DNA of 64,000 nt from assembly GCA_040954595.2 (NCBI GenBank), contig CM082576.2:5270001-5334000 (forward strand), written 5' to 3'. Source of the DNA: Balanoglossus misakiensis (lineage: Eukaryota > Hemichordata). The notes beneath the pieces were generated by a model, which did not search any database, was not told the origin of the DNA, and saw nothing but the letters and a program-made list of their open reading frames with translations. Positions 50,501 through 62,018 of the stretch are shown one piece after another. The translations under genes and the position numbers were made by a program. The stretch's first letter is position 1. Every line of letters begins with the position of its first letter.

Positions 50501-52770
50501 ATCAACAAATCATACGAAACAAAGTGAATTCCAGTTAAGTCCTTTACCTGCATTATTTGTGACATCCAATGTGTTAATGTAAGTCTTTGAATTCTTCTGC
50601 AAATTATATAAGTTGAAACGTACAACGCCACCCTTGAAGAAAATTTGGCATGGGACTATTTGGAAGCGTATCTTTCTCATCAAGTTCTACTCAGAGAATG
50701 CCTATCAGTCACAACTCTTATTTTTGTACGCAGACGCATCATTTATGGATGCAACGTGATACGGATGAAAGTTACTACCATTTGACATTAAGCAATAGCT
50801 CTCAACGAAAGAGTGCCATAAGCAGTAAACACACGCGCCGGAAACGCTTTGGATGTCGTGAAATGATTTTCCGCAAACGTGGGTGCTTTCCACCTTTACT
50901 CGATAAGGTCAAACAGGCCAACAAATTAAAAAAAAAACATGATTATTTTAACAATGCCGACATCTGACGGAAAACAATACTCGAGACAAGTCGGCTGCGA
51001 CGTGATCCTCAAAAAGCGTACCGAGATCATAACGATTTGGCGCCCAATGCTGAGGTGAACATGTGGCTTACGAAAAAATAGGAAATTGCAAAATGAACAT
51101 TACAAGTTGCATTTACCCGTGGGAACAAATAGACTCGCTGAAGTGGCATTATTCGAGACAGAGCGGAACAAATATCCCAGCAGGTAAACACGTCGAACAA
51201 AGTTCATAAAAACGAACTTTTGCGTTCATCTGTTTCCGGGAAAGGGTGACATAAGGCTATATTCAAGGAAATAATGTTTAACCATCTTCTAGAGATCCTG
51301 CATCGTAACTGATTAAGGACTTGTATATCAAATATGCAAACCTAGAATATCCTTTTCTGGTAAAACCGTTTTATAATTTATAAAAAACCTTCTATAATCA
51401 AAATTTCAAGATAAATATTTTGTTCTTCTTGATTTCAGATTGTTTGAACACCACCCTGAGGCAAGGACATTCTTCGGACTTCCAGGTGTTCCAGTTACGG
51501 AGGAAGACAAACAGATCACCGTCAAAATCAGGGAGCACGGACTGCGCTTTATGAATGTTGTCAGAGATGTTCTCACCATGATAGTAGAGAAAAATCGACC
51601 CGAGGCAATGGGCATGATAAGGGATCTTGGTAGACGACATTTCCAATATAAAGCTGACATCAATCTTGTCGATGTAAGTATTGAATGCACATCAGAATAA
51701 CCGGTTAACATACAAATATTTTATTTATTTATTTTATGAGTGGAATAGGTTCATTTTTGTCAACTGAAAACATGGGGAAAGGTTTATATTGTCAGATATT
51801 ATATTACGATGTCTGGTGTACTGTTCCTTTGGATGACAAACAACTGCAAATGTTATTGTAAAGTAATATCAACTCAAATTGAAATGCTGCAACATTCTCC
51901 GAGGAATATTAATCTTGTTGATGTCAAATTTCTCTTCAAGACCGAAGATGCTCTAAGTTATACAAATCAGATAGGTATTGTGTTTCATGAGAATTCAGAA
52001 AAAGAGAGATTACTAAGTATTCAGCATGTCTAACCTTTCAGATGACATGGGAAACTGTATTTGTGATTTGAAAAATCCCAAGTCAGCTCTTGTACGTCAA
52101 AAAACAAACTACAGACTCCTTTCAACGTAAATTTAAATGAATTCACTTGACACATCGGCCCGCGGGTACAAAATATTTTTTCTGAGTGATCAACGCTATT
52201 CTGTTTTAAGATACACGTCTTCACGAACATAGGCTCGTTATATCAAATAACAAGGTATAATCTAGTACGGTAATTAAGTGATAATAGTCACACAAACACC
52301 TCATTAGACCCCTATTCGTTTTCAAACAGTATTATTCTCATCGCTTGGGATTTTAGCAATACGTGCCCCGGGCCAACATCCAACTTCAGATTGTTTACTT
52401 AGCTTGGCGGTCCTGGTGGGTCGAAGTCCCAACCGCACTGGTTGCAGTATGGCTACAAGGTCTGTTTCAAATTGGCCTCGATGCGAATAGTGTTTGTGTG
52501 GAGTGTCTCAGGTGACCTGTCCTTTCTATCTTCCCGCAGGTATTCGAAGAGCAATTTATAATGGCCATCAAGCCGACCCTGTCAAGAAATTGGGACAGGA
52601 AGGTGGAAGAGGCTTGGGTACAACTCTTCAAGTTTATCGGGTACTCTGTAAAGATGGGGATGATGGAAGCCAAGCAAGACAGCGATGTCAGTGACACTAG
52701 TGCGGCCGCCCAGCAAGAGAATGAGAGTGCGGCGCCAACTCTTAATGGGCGTCGTTTTGACAACACGTAG
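47501..52770 (+). CDS. Globin C, diverged globin X-like with long tail
   Basis: Exons 47501-47661, 51439-51673 and 52540-52770 join to 208 aa. Phases 2 and 0 match the other three. Heme residues are Phe66 (CD1), His87 (E7, in IREHGLRFM) and His121 (F8, in LGRRH). Three differences stand out. The start is MGNSPA, so Gly2 could be myristoylated but Cys3 is absent; the nearest cysteine is Cys13. The E-to-F span is two residues longer than in A, B and D. The C-terminus runs about 35 residues past helix H with an acidic, serine-, glutamine- and glutamate-rich tail. The frame is open upstream of 47501, so a longer start at 47294 is possible, but MGNS fits the paralogue layout. This is the most diverged member and may localise differently. 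Confidence 0.92.
47662..51438. other. Globin C intron 1 (3.8 kb)
   Basis: Short (GGAT)n repeat at 50336-50359. Nothing else recognised. Confidence 0.6.
50336..50359. repeat. (GGAT)n microsatellite
   Basis: About five copies of GGAT in globin C intron 1. Confidence 0.8.
51674..52539. other. Globin C intron 2 (0.9 kb)
   Basis: GTAAGT donor and TATCTTCCCGCAG acceptor. No embedded feature recognised. Confidence 0.7.
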
Positions 52771-55700
52771 TCATTTGTTATCCTCACCTTGTTCCAAAAA
52801 CCCCTGTAATATTCGGATATTTGCAGATACAAAGGACATATCCGGAAGAACATGTTTGATTGAATGCAAATAGATGAGCGGATCTGCTCGGTGATTAGTT
52901 CCCCGGGGTAAATCACGTGGAACACGCCCCCGCGAACGAATATACGAAAATCCAAAAAAAAACACCAGTAGGCCTATAGAAGTGTTTCATTATAACGCCG
53001 TAACAATGTGCATGTTGCTGGTGGCACAAGATCTTAATTATTTGCCTCGAGCCAATGTATCGTGGCCAAAGTTTTTTTGCTGATTGCACAAGGTGATGTG
53101 TCCTTGAAGTAAGTTTTCTAGAAACTATCGTGACGTTGGTTCACTTATATGGGGCTTATTACAAAATACGTCCTGTTGATTTCATAAGAATATTATAAAT
53201 GGGCAGTGATATTTTCTGTTCCACAGTGCGCGCTTCCCATAGGCTAAGTGCAGACGGCTCCCTAGTCTAGTATTACCCTGGACACATAATGTTCACATTT
53301 TCATCGTCGGTATGAAATAGGCATTGCAGGCGTTTGGGACTGCATAGGTTTTAGAAAATGAACCTCTATCCTTTGTTTGAAACATCATTTGAATTGAGCA
53401 CCCTGGAATAACCGGGAAATGTCTATAATGCGCACCGTATACTTTTGATTTACATATTTCACAGGAGCAAAACATAAACACGCTATCAGATTTCTAGGTA
53501 CCTGCCGACACGTGATAACATATCTTTCATATATTACTTGATTTTGTCATTTTTTGGAAATGAAGTTAATAAAATAATCCGGTGTCATTTGGGAGTGACA
53601 AAGCTGATTAACCAGTGAATCTTTACTTAACATTTTGATGATAATATTTCTTTCTATTATTAAAAGGTTACTATGTCAAAAGACAGCTCATTGAGCTGAA
53701 CAATACAGACGTTAAACTGAGTGCACCCTGGGCGGTCGGCCATTTTGTGCTTACATAGGAGCATGAACGTTTAAAAGCTCTTTCAATTAACTCGGAGGCT
53801 AAATATCGAATAAAACCTTTTAAAGTTACACCCACATGTTTAGCTTATGGACAAGAAGCCCATGCAATCTACGCATTGCTGGTTTCTTAGTTTTTCTTGA
53901 ATTGATTCTTCCGGGGGCCGAAAAACAGTAAGCTGTTACAGTTATCGAACGTGGACATTTATCAGGTCACCGATTCAGCTAGGCAACCCATTTCCCAAGA
54001 GAGCTGTTGATGACTTCGGAACAGCGTCAATGAACTACGCATACATGATGGTAAGTGGCTGATGGATAGCCCACTGTCTGTATGTTCTGCATTTGGAATT
54101 GAAATAAAAACCCTCAGATTCCAGTCTTCGCTTCTCTGATCACGGAAAAGAATGATTAACATGACAATGTCCTGCCCACTGCACACAACTGCACTGTAAA
54201 CGTGAACACTGCGCACGTACGAAGTGAAAACGATACAAAAGCATGCAAAGAGACGACCTTTTGCATGACCCAAAACACTAGTACCGAAGTGTGTTTCCTG
54301 GTTTAAAAATCTAGAGTGCAACAGACAAATGTTAACTTCGCAAATGGCGTTATGTGAAACCGATAACGAAATCGCCCGGGGTTGGCTCTGTTTAAATACT
54401 TCTATAGCGGATGCCACCGAACACTAATGCAGCTTCTATGCACCGAGTGAGATGTAGCTCTAGCTGAGGGTAGTAAAAGTCAAATTTGATGGCTTGGCGT
54501 ACAAAGTGCGAAGTATGCGTAAGTACTTGACACGTGCGTCAAGCCCCGCAACTCTCTAACTGATGAAACTTGGTGACTCTTATTGTGTCAATCAAATGTC
54601 TACGTCATAACATTGTTGGAAATTAAAAGTGTCTTCGTTGTCAAGGAAATAATTCTCGAATGGATTAGATTCCCAACAAATGGAGTGACAAGACATGGGA
54701 GTACATGTACTTCATATCTGAGCGAGGAAGTTACGTCTTCGATCGCCTATGGGTACACTCCTAGTACGAATGCGTGGGTTTACAAAAATATGGAAACAAA
54801 TTAGTGAACAGCGCCCTGAACAAACCGAACAAATTATAGGGATAAAATGGGGAAGGGGTTGTAGGCCATCGTTGAAGGTCAAACAATCTCTGACAAGTCC
54901 AAGTTTAATTTTATCGTTGTTGCGAGTTGATACAAGGTAAATTAATCCACGTAAGACAAAAGAAGACATTAGATTTTCATGCTTTGCCATAAAATATGTC
55001 ATATCATTCATGCTTATCTGGTTAACAAATTTTCTTACGTTCCACACTAAGCGCGAGATTTATCCCGACATAGTACGCACTTCAATGCTATCTTTTGGCC
55101 CTGAGTAGACGTTCCATTAGCATAATTATGTTATACATATGCAACGCATGCCCTCTGTCAAATTAAAACAGCGGTTTTCGCACCAGAGAACAACCGCGAG
55201 TTCCTGACACCTCTGCTGTCGACCATGTTGGCATGACGAAATTTGCCTAATGGAAAGCATTTGTTCTATATGTCCATAGGAGTTTGACATCTGTAAAGTA
55301 CTCGTGCTAAGATTCGTGTTATGAATCATGTGAAGCCTTGTAAGCAAACCTTTTATCCGATATAATCATATTGTCATTAAAACATTAAAGACACGCGTCA
55401 GTTTGACTTCCCGGGAACGTAATGGAAACTACTTGTGACGTAGGACACGTATTATTATTCACGATGAGAATGGGGTTTACATAACGCAAGAGCCACTTAC
55501 ATTCGGCAATTGTGTATGCTATACGTATAACCCTGAAAAATATATAACTGGCATGCATTTAAAGGGTTGGACCAAACAAAGAGATACAATGAGGTAACGT
55601 GTGTACAAGAACCCTGCGCTGTGTGTGCGTACGCGGCGTAGGTTGTAAAATGGGGGCAGTCTCTCTCTGGAATTTATAATTGATTATACTAATCCCATTC

Positions 55701-55792
55701 GCCTGCTGAGAGAAATGCGTCACGGCCGCCGCAAAGTACTGCGGTGATAGTCGACGGCTTTCCTACTGTAGAGGGAAGGCGGAGTGCAGACG
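52771..55792. other. Intergenic between globins C and D
   Basis: Globin C 3' flank and globin D upstream region. A 151-codon minus-strand open frame at 53962-54417 shows no family features and no splice context, so it is not called. Confidence 0.5.
53568..53573 (+). terminator. AATAAA, candidate poly(A) signal for globin C
   Basis: About 0.8 kb after the globin C stop. Another AATAAA follows at 53809-53814. Either could be used. Confidence 0.3.
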
Positions 55793-58700
55793 ATGGGATG
55801 TCGACTATCGTCCATCTACGGGGAAGACAGGCCGACGATATCCAAGGAACAGAGCAAAATACTAAGCAGCACATGGCACGGAATACATTGCGATTTAGAG
55901 AAAATCGGCCTCCTGATGTTCATGGGGTAAGTCAGCATAAACATCAATACACGCTGTCACAGCTGAGTTATTTTTTCGAGTTGAGTTATATTTTTTAAAT
56001 GTTTTCCCGTGAATTTCTAACGGGAAAACGCAACATTTTTGATGGTTTTAAATTGTCATGGCGGGAAACAGACTGTTGTCATCGTGAAACGCTTCTCCCC
56101 GGCGAAGCGTTGCGACTTTGTCGAAGGCAAGCGCTGCATACAGCTATGTCAATTCACCATCACGGATAAGCTTGTAGATGTTAGTTAAATGCTGATCGCT
56201 ATCTGGAAGGCCGTATGTTACCCTAACTATTCGTATTATACAATCAATTCACGTCATTCGGTAACGTTGTGAGCGTTGGAGATACGCTGATATGATTCAG
56301 GCCTTGCAGCTTGACGGCTGATATCCGTGAACGGAAATTTCATCCAGTTCGGGGAAAAAAGATGCTGCCATTAGATAAAAGGTCTCGCAAAAGGAGAATG
56401 CGTTGTGGCAGCTTTCGCGCGGTTATGAGACGTGAACAATGCAGCTAGCGAGGCACGTCCGTGTCATATCGCTTGAATTCTGAATCGTCTGCAGAATGGA
56501 GCGTAGTGTCAACTTTAGCATTCATTTTTTTTTTAATTTGCATACAACAAAGTAGATTTATAATGTAGGGTTGATGGCTGTGGTGTCCGCCCTTAAGGCC
56601 GTTAATTCACAAGATAAGTCTCTCCATATGGTTACTTAATGGTCCATGCTTTGGCATGATATACAATACTACCTCCAGATGTCAGACATGCGTAAACTCC
56701 ACAGGTATACACGAGAACGACTTGTTTGTTTGTGTGTGTTTTGGGATTGCATTATATGACATGATGGGTTTGATGTCATAGATAGAACGAATGAAAAAAA
56801 GATAAATGCACGAAAACACAAATATTTTTATACCTGAATGTATCATACCCTAGTGTTACTAGAAAAAACGCCTATCCATTTTGCAGCACCGACGTGATTT
56901 AAGGATGATCACATTCATGCCTAAATTGCCCGTGGAGTGCGTGGCCAATAAATCAGAGCCGGTCAAAAATCTCAAACATTTCTCCGTCGATGCCAAATTC
57001 ATGGTCGGTCAGGAACCACGAATATGCCCCTAAGACGATAAGGTATTACTTGAATACAGAGACAAAGTTGCTATACCACCACCGGGAAATGGTTTGTGCA
57101 TCAACAGAAAAAATCCAATTCGATCCAATCTGTATTGCATTCGACACACACTGACAGAGAGTATCATGGTACATCAGGATACATTACAAATATAAGTGAA
57201 CACTATTACCTGGGCCAGTATTGTAATCGCGCTAGTGTTTTTCTTTCTTTCATGCGGTCTCTTCAAAAGCAGATTAGTGAGATAATTTATAAGAAGTTCT
57301 ATTTTAGATATGGAGATGATGTAGGCCTATCTAAATAGTACATATCTGTCACTCACATGATGAGCGACGAAAAGAGTAGGTTGACACTGCTCCACACGTA
57401 CCGCCTGTGATCATTTGTCTAATGGATACACTGTACTAATCTACCAGTTAATGATATCTGCCGTAAAAGCGTTTGAATGTAGAAATTAGCATAAGGGGGT
57501 TGGCTGAGTCCCTCTTAAAGGAACTACGCACTCTTGCATATTGAATACGATGGGATATGTATACTCCATAGGCTGGCGAGAATTTGGTTGTGTGGAAAAC
57601 TGACGACAATAAAGAAAAATATCCAGATACGAAGCAGAAGAAGTCAATTCTCAGTGTAGTTTTAAAAAATCATTTAGGGGATACATCATAGGGAGATAGT
57701 CACGGAATATGGGGTTATTCAGAAAAAAAATGTTTTTAGAAGTCTGACTACGTGGGAATGAATAAGGTAGTGGGTACAATGCTTTCAATGAACGTACGTA
57801 CACATTCAACGTATATGTATATGTATCATTGTTGTCTTGCTTTGGTAGCGACCACTTGAATGGACGGAGCGCTTACAGTTGTTTCTGAACAAAGACATGT
57901 CACTTTTACTCGCATCGCGTTTAAGACCTGAACTCCCAGGTCGGGCGATAATAAAAAAGGCAGACACTTAGCAACACCGTCGGAGGTGTGGCCCTGAAAT
58001 GTTACTGCCGATAAATGATCATCGGAGAATTGCCAACACGTCAGCCGCGGGCACTATAGACCCGACATGCACAAAATGCTGACAATGGTTCATGTATATA
58101 TGCCTGTGTATATGTAAAGATTACGTAGCTAACTTCAATAGCAAGAATCTCAGACCTGACAGTATCTACCTTGGCGATCGCGTGACTTGACAAATAATAA
58201 TGCATCGGGAATTCGGGTGAAATTATGGATGCAAACAATGCTTTATGAGAAACGAATTTCCGTGATAATGTGCTACACATTACAACCTTTGCATTACAAG
58301 TGATGAAGTCTCTATGCTGCCTCTTGACGTATTTCACTAGTAAAGCTGGCGATAAACTAAGACCCGCTGGTTTTATTTCATTCAGTACTGAGGGCAAAGA
58401 CGCTACATCATTGTCTTTATTTATAAATCTTCGCATTTCACGTGGTCGTCGGGCGCCAAAGCGTCGCCCTGTTCGTTCTCGGAGGCATACCGTGATTACG
58501 AGGAAAATACATATTTTCAGGTATAGGCCTAGATGCCCTGCACATCAAAATGTCACCCGCCAAGATAAAAGTGATTTAGCATCTAAACAAAGCGATGGCG
58601 ACAACACTATATACGGTTAATACTTTTTTTTCATTTTAGAATCAAGGGACTTTCCTTTCCTCACGCACCTCGAAAGCTTGCCTAGATATATTGCATTGAC

Positions 58701-61700
58701 GCATACAAGTAAATATCTGTATGAGCCGAGGAAACACGTCCCAAATTTATACCCGAATTTTCACTCTAAGTGATTCCTCCAGTTTTTACTCGATGATTCC
58801 CAAAAGCTTGTAAGGTTAAACCACGGTGTGTGGAGTGAACGTGGTTAAACGCCCCATGAGGGTCACGCTGCTGTAAACATGTCAGGTTTGTGTGGATTGG
58901 GAACTACCTTAACCTACGAGAGTGCAATATGCAGTAAATTGACTTACATGTACGTGGCGTACTTCAAGTCCACAAGGATCCCAGGGGATTCTCTCCTTTG
59001 ATCGGGCGCAAGGTGTCATTGATCCGTTTACCGTAGTACCTATAGAAAGGGGAACAAGGATTGTGTTTGTAATTACAAGAAATCACCCTCTTGCCAATAG
59101 TCAATAAATTATTTTCTATTCTTATATAATAGATTATACATAATTGGCTAGTTACAGCTCACCCCCTATGTTGGTGGACCGTCTGATTTTTGAACATCCC
59201 ATAATAAATCAGATGAATAATTATAATTCTACTACTACTTAACATAGGGTGGGGGTTAACAGTAAAGCCCAATAAAGAAGTACAATGTCATTCTATGTAT
59301 ATGAACTTTTTCACTCACTGAGAAATTGCAAAATGGAGGATTTTTTGTGAACACCGGATGGGTGGGATCACACAGTTCGACAGTTGTGTTAACAGATTAT
59401 AATTTTTGGTGGAAATGAAGACTCGTAAAGTCAAATAATTGTGGGTGTGAGTGTGTGCTCATTTGAGCAAAGGGACTTTGGCACGCATTGAATAATTTCC
59501 AGGAGGTACACGTCGACTCAGTCACCCGGCAAGGGAAATAGCCGGGAGGAAAGACTCGAAGTTGACATGACCTTACTCGCCAAGTGACAGACTGTATGTA
59601 TTGTAGAGTAAATATCTCAGCTTGATGCTAGCGGGTGGATAACCTTAAACTTGACACTATAGGAGTGCTGTCAGTTGGCGCTATTGAGTTATTCGAGCTA
59701 TTCAAGCTAGTGACAGATGGACACAAGGTGATTTACTAAACATACGTGCATTGTTAATTGATTATAAAGGTAAATGGCCTATAGGCCAAAAAGCGGGAAA
59801 ACTGGCGCTTGATATCCCAGTATTACGATGATTAATTTATACTGATCAATTTTCGGAAGCTAGGATCAAATTTGACATGTTATCATCTTTGACGTGTGGG
59901 TTGAAAACCGGATTAATTCGTCAAGTTCTTACATTCGCGTCGGAAATTGCTTCGCCAGTCGCTTGTGCAGAACGTTAGGCTTGAGGGGGAAAACCGGTAA
60001 CCAAAGCAACAGTTAACGCCTTGTTTAATCGACGACACTTGAACGACACTGGACGAGTGTATTGGAATTTATCATTATTAAGATGGGTCCCTAGGATCTT
60101 TTTGCCCGTTGCTATGGGCCTTTATAGGACATTACACCCCGATTTGGACTAAGCCGTTTTCAGAGTCTAACAAGGGGCTGGTAACTAGTTAAAAATACGC
60201 ACGATTGTGAGCGCGCGCCCCCTGACGCCATTGATATGCAAATTAGTTAGGTCAAATTTCAAAAGCCTAAGGCTTTTTATTCCGTGACCTCAAAAACGAA
60301 CTTGATACGTATTCATTAGTTGCTTGAACCAGGGAAGATCGTGACGGATTTTGTTTTCGAATATTATCGTTGTATCCTACGATTTCAGCATACCCGTACC
60401 ACACCTGAAAAAGTCATCGATTTTGGGTGTTTTTGGACGCACTCTTCCACTGGTATCGCTTCTTAGCACGACGAAAACCGAAAAAACGATCCGTCACACT
60501 ATGCGGAAGTGCGTTCTCAACAAGCAGGTCAAATTTGGCTGGCCTACGTCGCCTGTGAAAAAAGCCTTAGGGATTTTCGTGAACGGTACAAAATCTCTGT
60601 GTACAAAACATTGGATTTTTAGCGTTCGATCCAGTTACTGTGGTTACAGGACGCGCACGCTATCGCTGACCGCTGCTTTGCCGTATTAGCGTGGCGGCCT
60701 ATGGCCGGGCGGTAGCTGCCGTAAACATACTCAGACAGGGGGTGTGCACACAATCGTGCGTATTTTTAACTAGTTACAAGCCCCTTGTCGGACGTTCATA
60801 ACGGTTTCGATCAAAATTGAGTGTAGTGTCCTATAAAGGCCCATAGCAACGAGCAAAAAGATCCTAGGGACCCATCTTAAGAGAGGTGTCGTGTGACACC
60901 TCACTGAGATATTGGTTCATATATAGGCCGCACCATCTAAAAATCAGTCAATGTCTTCTCGTTTTCAACAACATTCTCGACGTTTGGACACGACGTGATT
61001 ATAGGCTGTGGTCGACATTCCACGATACACGCTTTCGTGAGTCAATATTTGATGTGCGTGTCATAGAAGAGGAAGTTAAACCAGCTTGTTCAACCCTAAT
61101 ACATGCGCTCTTTTTTCCCCATCTTTTCATTGCCCAGCTGTGCTATTGATGACTATTCGTTTGTTCCATTGGAACATGCAACTATGCGCAACATAAATGA
61201 TTGCGCTTCAATTCAGCCAACCGGCAGTGCATCAGTCTATACAGCGTGGTAAATCTCACGTATTACCTATTCAGCAATTCACTCACATATATCAGGCGCC
61301 ATAAACTTTACACGTTCTGTGATCAAACGAGTTGCGTCAGCAATGGCAAAGCGCCGCGCATCAATCATGCCACAATAGCTCATATTACGCCGTACTAAAA
61401 ACTTCTCTGTGATCATACTGGATTTGATCGGAACGTTCATGTTAACGTATCAATCATTTGACCTTGGGCGCCTAAATGAAAGTACGCTTTGGCATTTTGC
61501 ATATTGGAGCGCTTTTAATCCTTGGCCTGTGACGATAATCCGCGTGTAGAGTTGAAAGAGGCGAATGATCTCACTGTGCCAAGAGTTAAAATTGTATTAT
61601 TATTTGGTTCCGAGAGCGTCCTTGCGATTTGCATAAACGCCTGACGGGTGTATGACGAACATTCGCCGTACCCGCGAGCAAAAGCCAAATCGTGTGGCGA

Positions 61701-62018
61701 TGCAACGAGGATACATGTCGTCAACCCAAGGGCATTTCAAACGTCTGTGGTGACATGCTAACGTGACTCTTTCTATTAACGTTTTTCAGAATGTTCGATA
61801 ACCACCCAGAAACCAAGCAATTCTTCGGCCTGTCTGGCGGTCCAGTCTCGTCAGAAGATCCCAAAGTTTTACAGAAGATTCAAGAGCACGGTCTCCGGTT
61901 TATGTCCATCGCCAGGAAGCTGATTGCAAATTTAGAGGATCAGGAAAAATTTGATACCGTTTTACTAGAATTAGGCAGAAGACATAACAACTACCAGGCC
62001 GATATCAACTTGGTCGAC
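55793..62018 (+). CDS. Globin D, globin X-like, predicted N-acylated, 3' exon missing
   Basis: Exons 55793-55926 and 61790-62018 encode the first 121 residues. The helix G-H exon is not found in the remaining 1,982 bases and should lie past the right edge. Exon lengths (134 and 229 bp) and phases equal those of globins A and B. The start MGCRLS fits myristoylation plus palmitoylation. Phe57 (CD1), His78 (E7, in IQEHGLRFM) and His110 (F8, in LGRRH) are kept. It shares IGLLMF with globin C but has A/B-like spacing. Exon 2 ends in INLVD before a GTAAGT donor, as in C. Intron 1 is 5.9 kb and carries the inverted-repeat element at 60078-60880. A gene lacking exon 3 cannot be ruled out from this window alone. 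Confidence 0.88.
60078..60209 (+). repeat. Left terminal inverted repeat
   Basis: Pairs with 60749-60880 in reverse complement. Confidence 0.88.
60749..60880 (-). repeat. Right terminal inverted repeat
   Basis: Pairs with 60078-60209 in reverse complement. Confidence 0.88.

Larger units (their letters stand above)
60078..60880. mobile_element. 803-bp terminal-inverted-repeat element (MITE-like)
   Basis: The outer 132 bases at each end (60078-60209 and 60749-60880) are inverted copies. Both begin TTAAGATGGGTCCCTAGGAT and end at ACGATTGTG. The first about 55 and last about 35 bases match closely, while the middle has diverged. TTAA stands at both outer edges, so it is either the target-site duplication or part of the repeat. 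The interior has one open frame (60351-60689) with no transposase features. It reads as a non-autonomous foldback or MITE-type DNA element inside globin D intron 1. TTAA targets are known for piggyBac-type elements, but the repeat tips are not the usual piggyBac ones, so the superfamily is left open. Confidence 0.85.
55927..61789. other. Globin D intron 1 (5.9 kb)
   Basis: Contains the transposon-like element at 60078-60880. The open frame at 58270-58620 has no family features. Otherwise nothing recognised. Confidence 0.6.

Noticed and set aside
52380-52440. tRNA- or SINE-like T-arm (GGGTCGAAGTCCC)
   Set aside because: No matching acceptor stem, D arm or anticodon arm could be placed around it.
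53962-54417. 151-codon minus-strand open frame
   Set aside because: No recognisable domain, no splice partners and ordinary composition. Likely chance.
58270-58620. 116-codon open frame in globin D intron 1
   Set aside because: No family features; the basic stretch looks incidental.
60351-60689. Open frame inside the inverted-repeat element as a transposase
   Set aside because: 112 codons without any transposase motif; too short.
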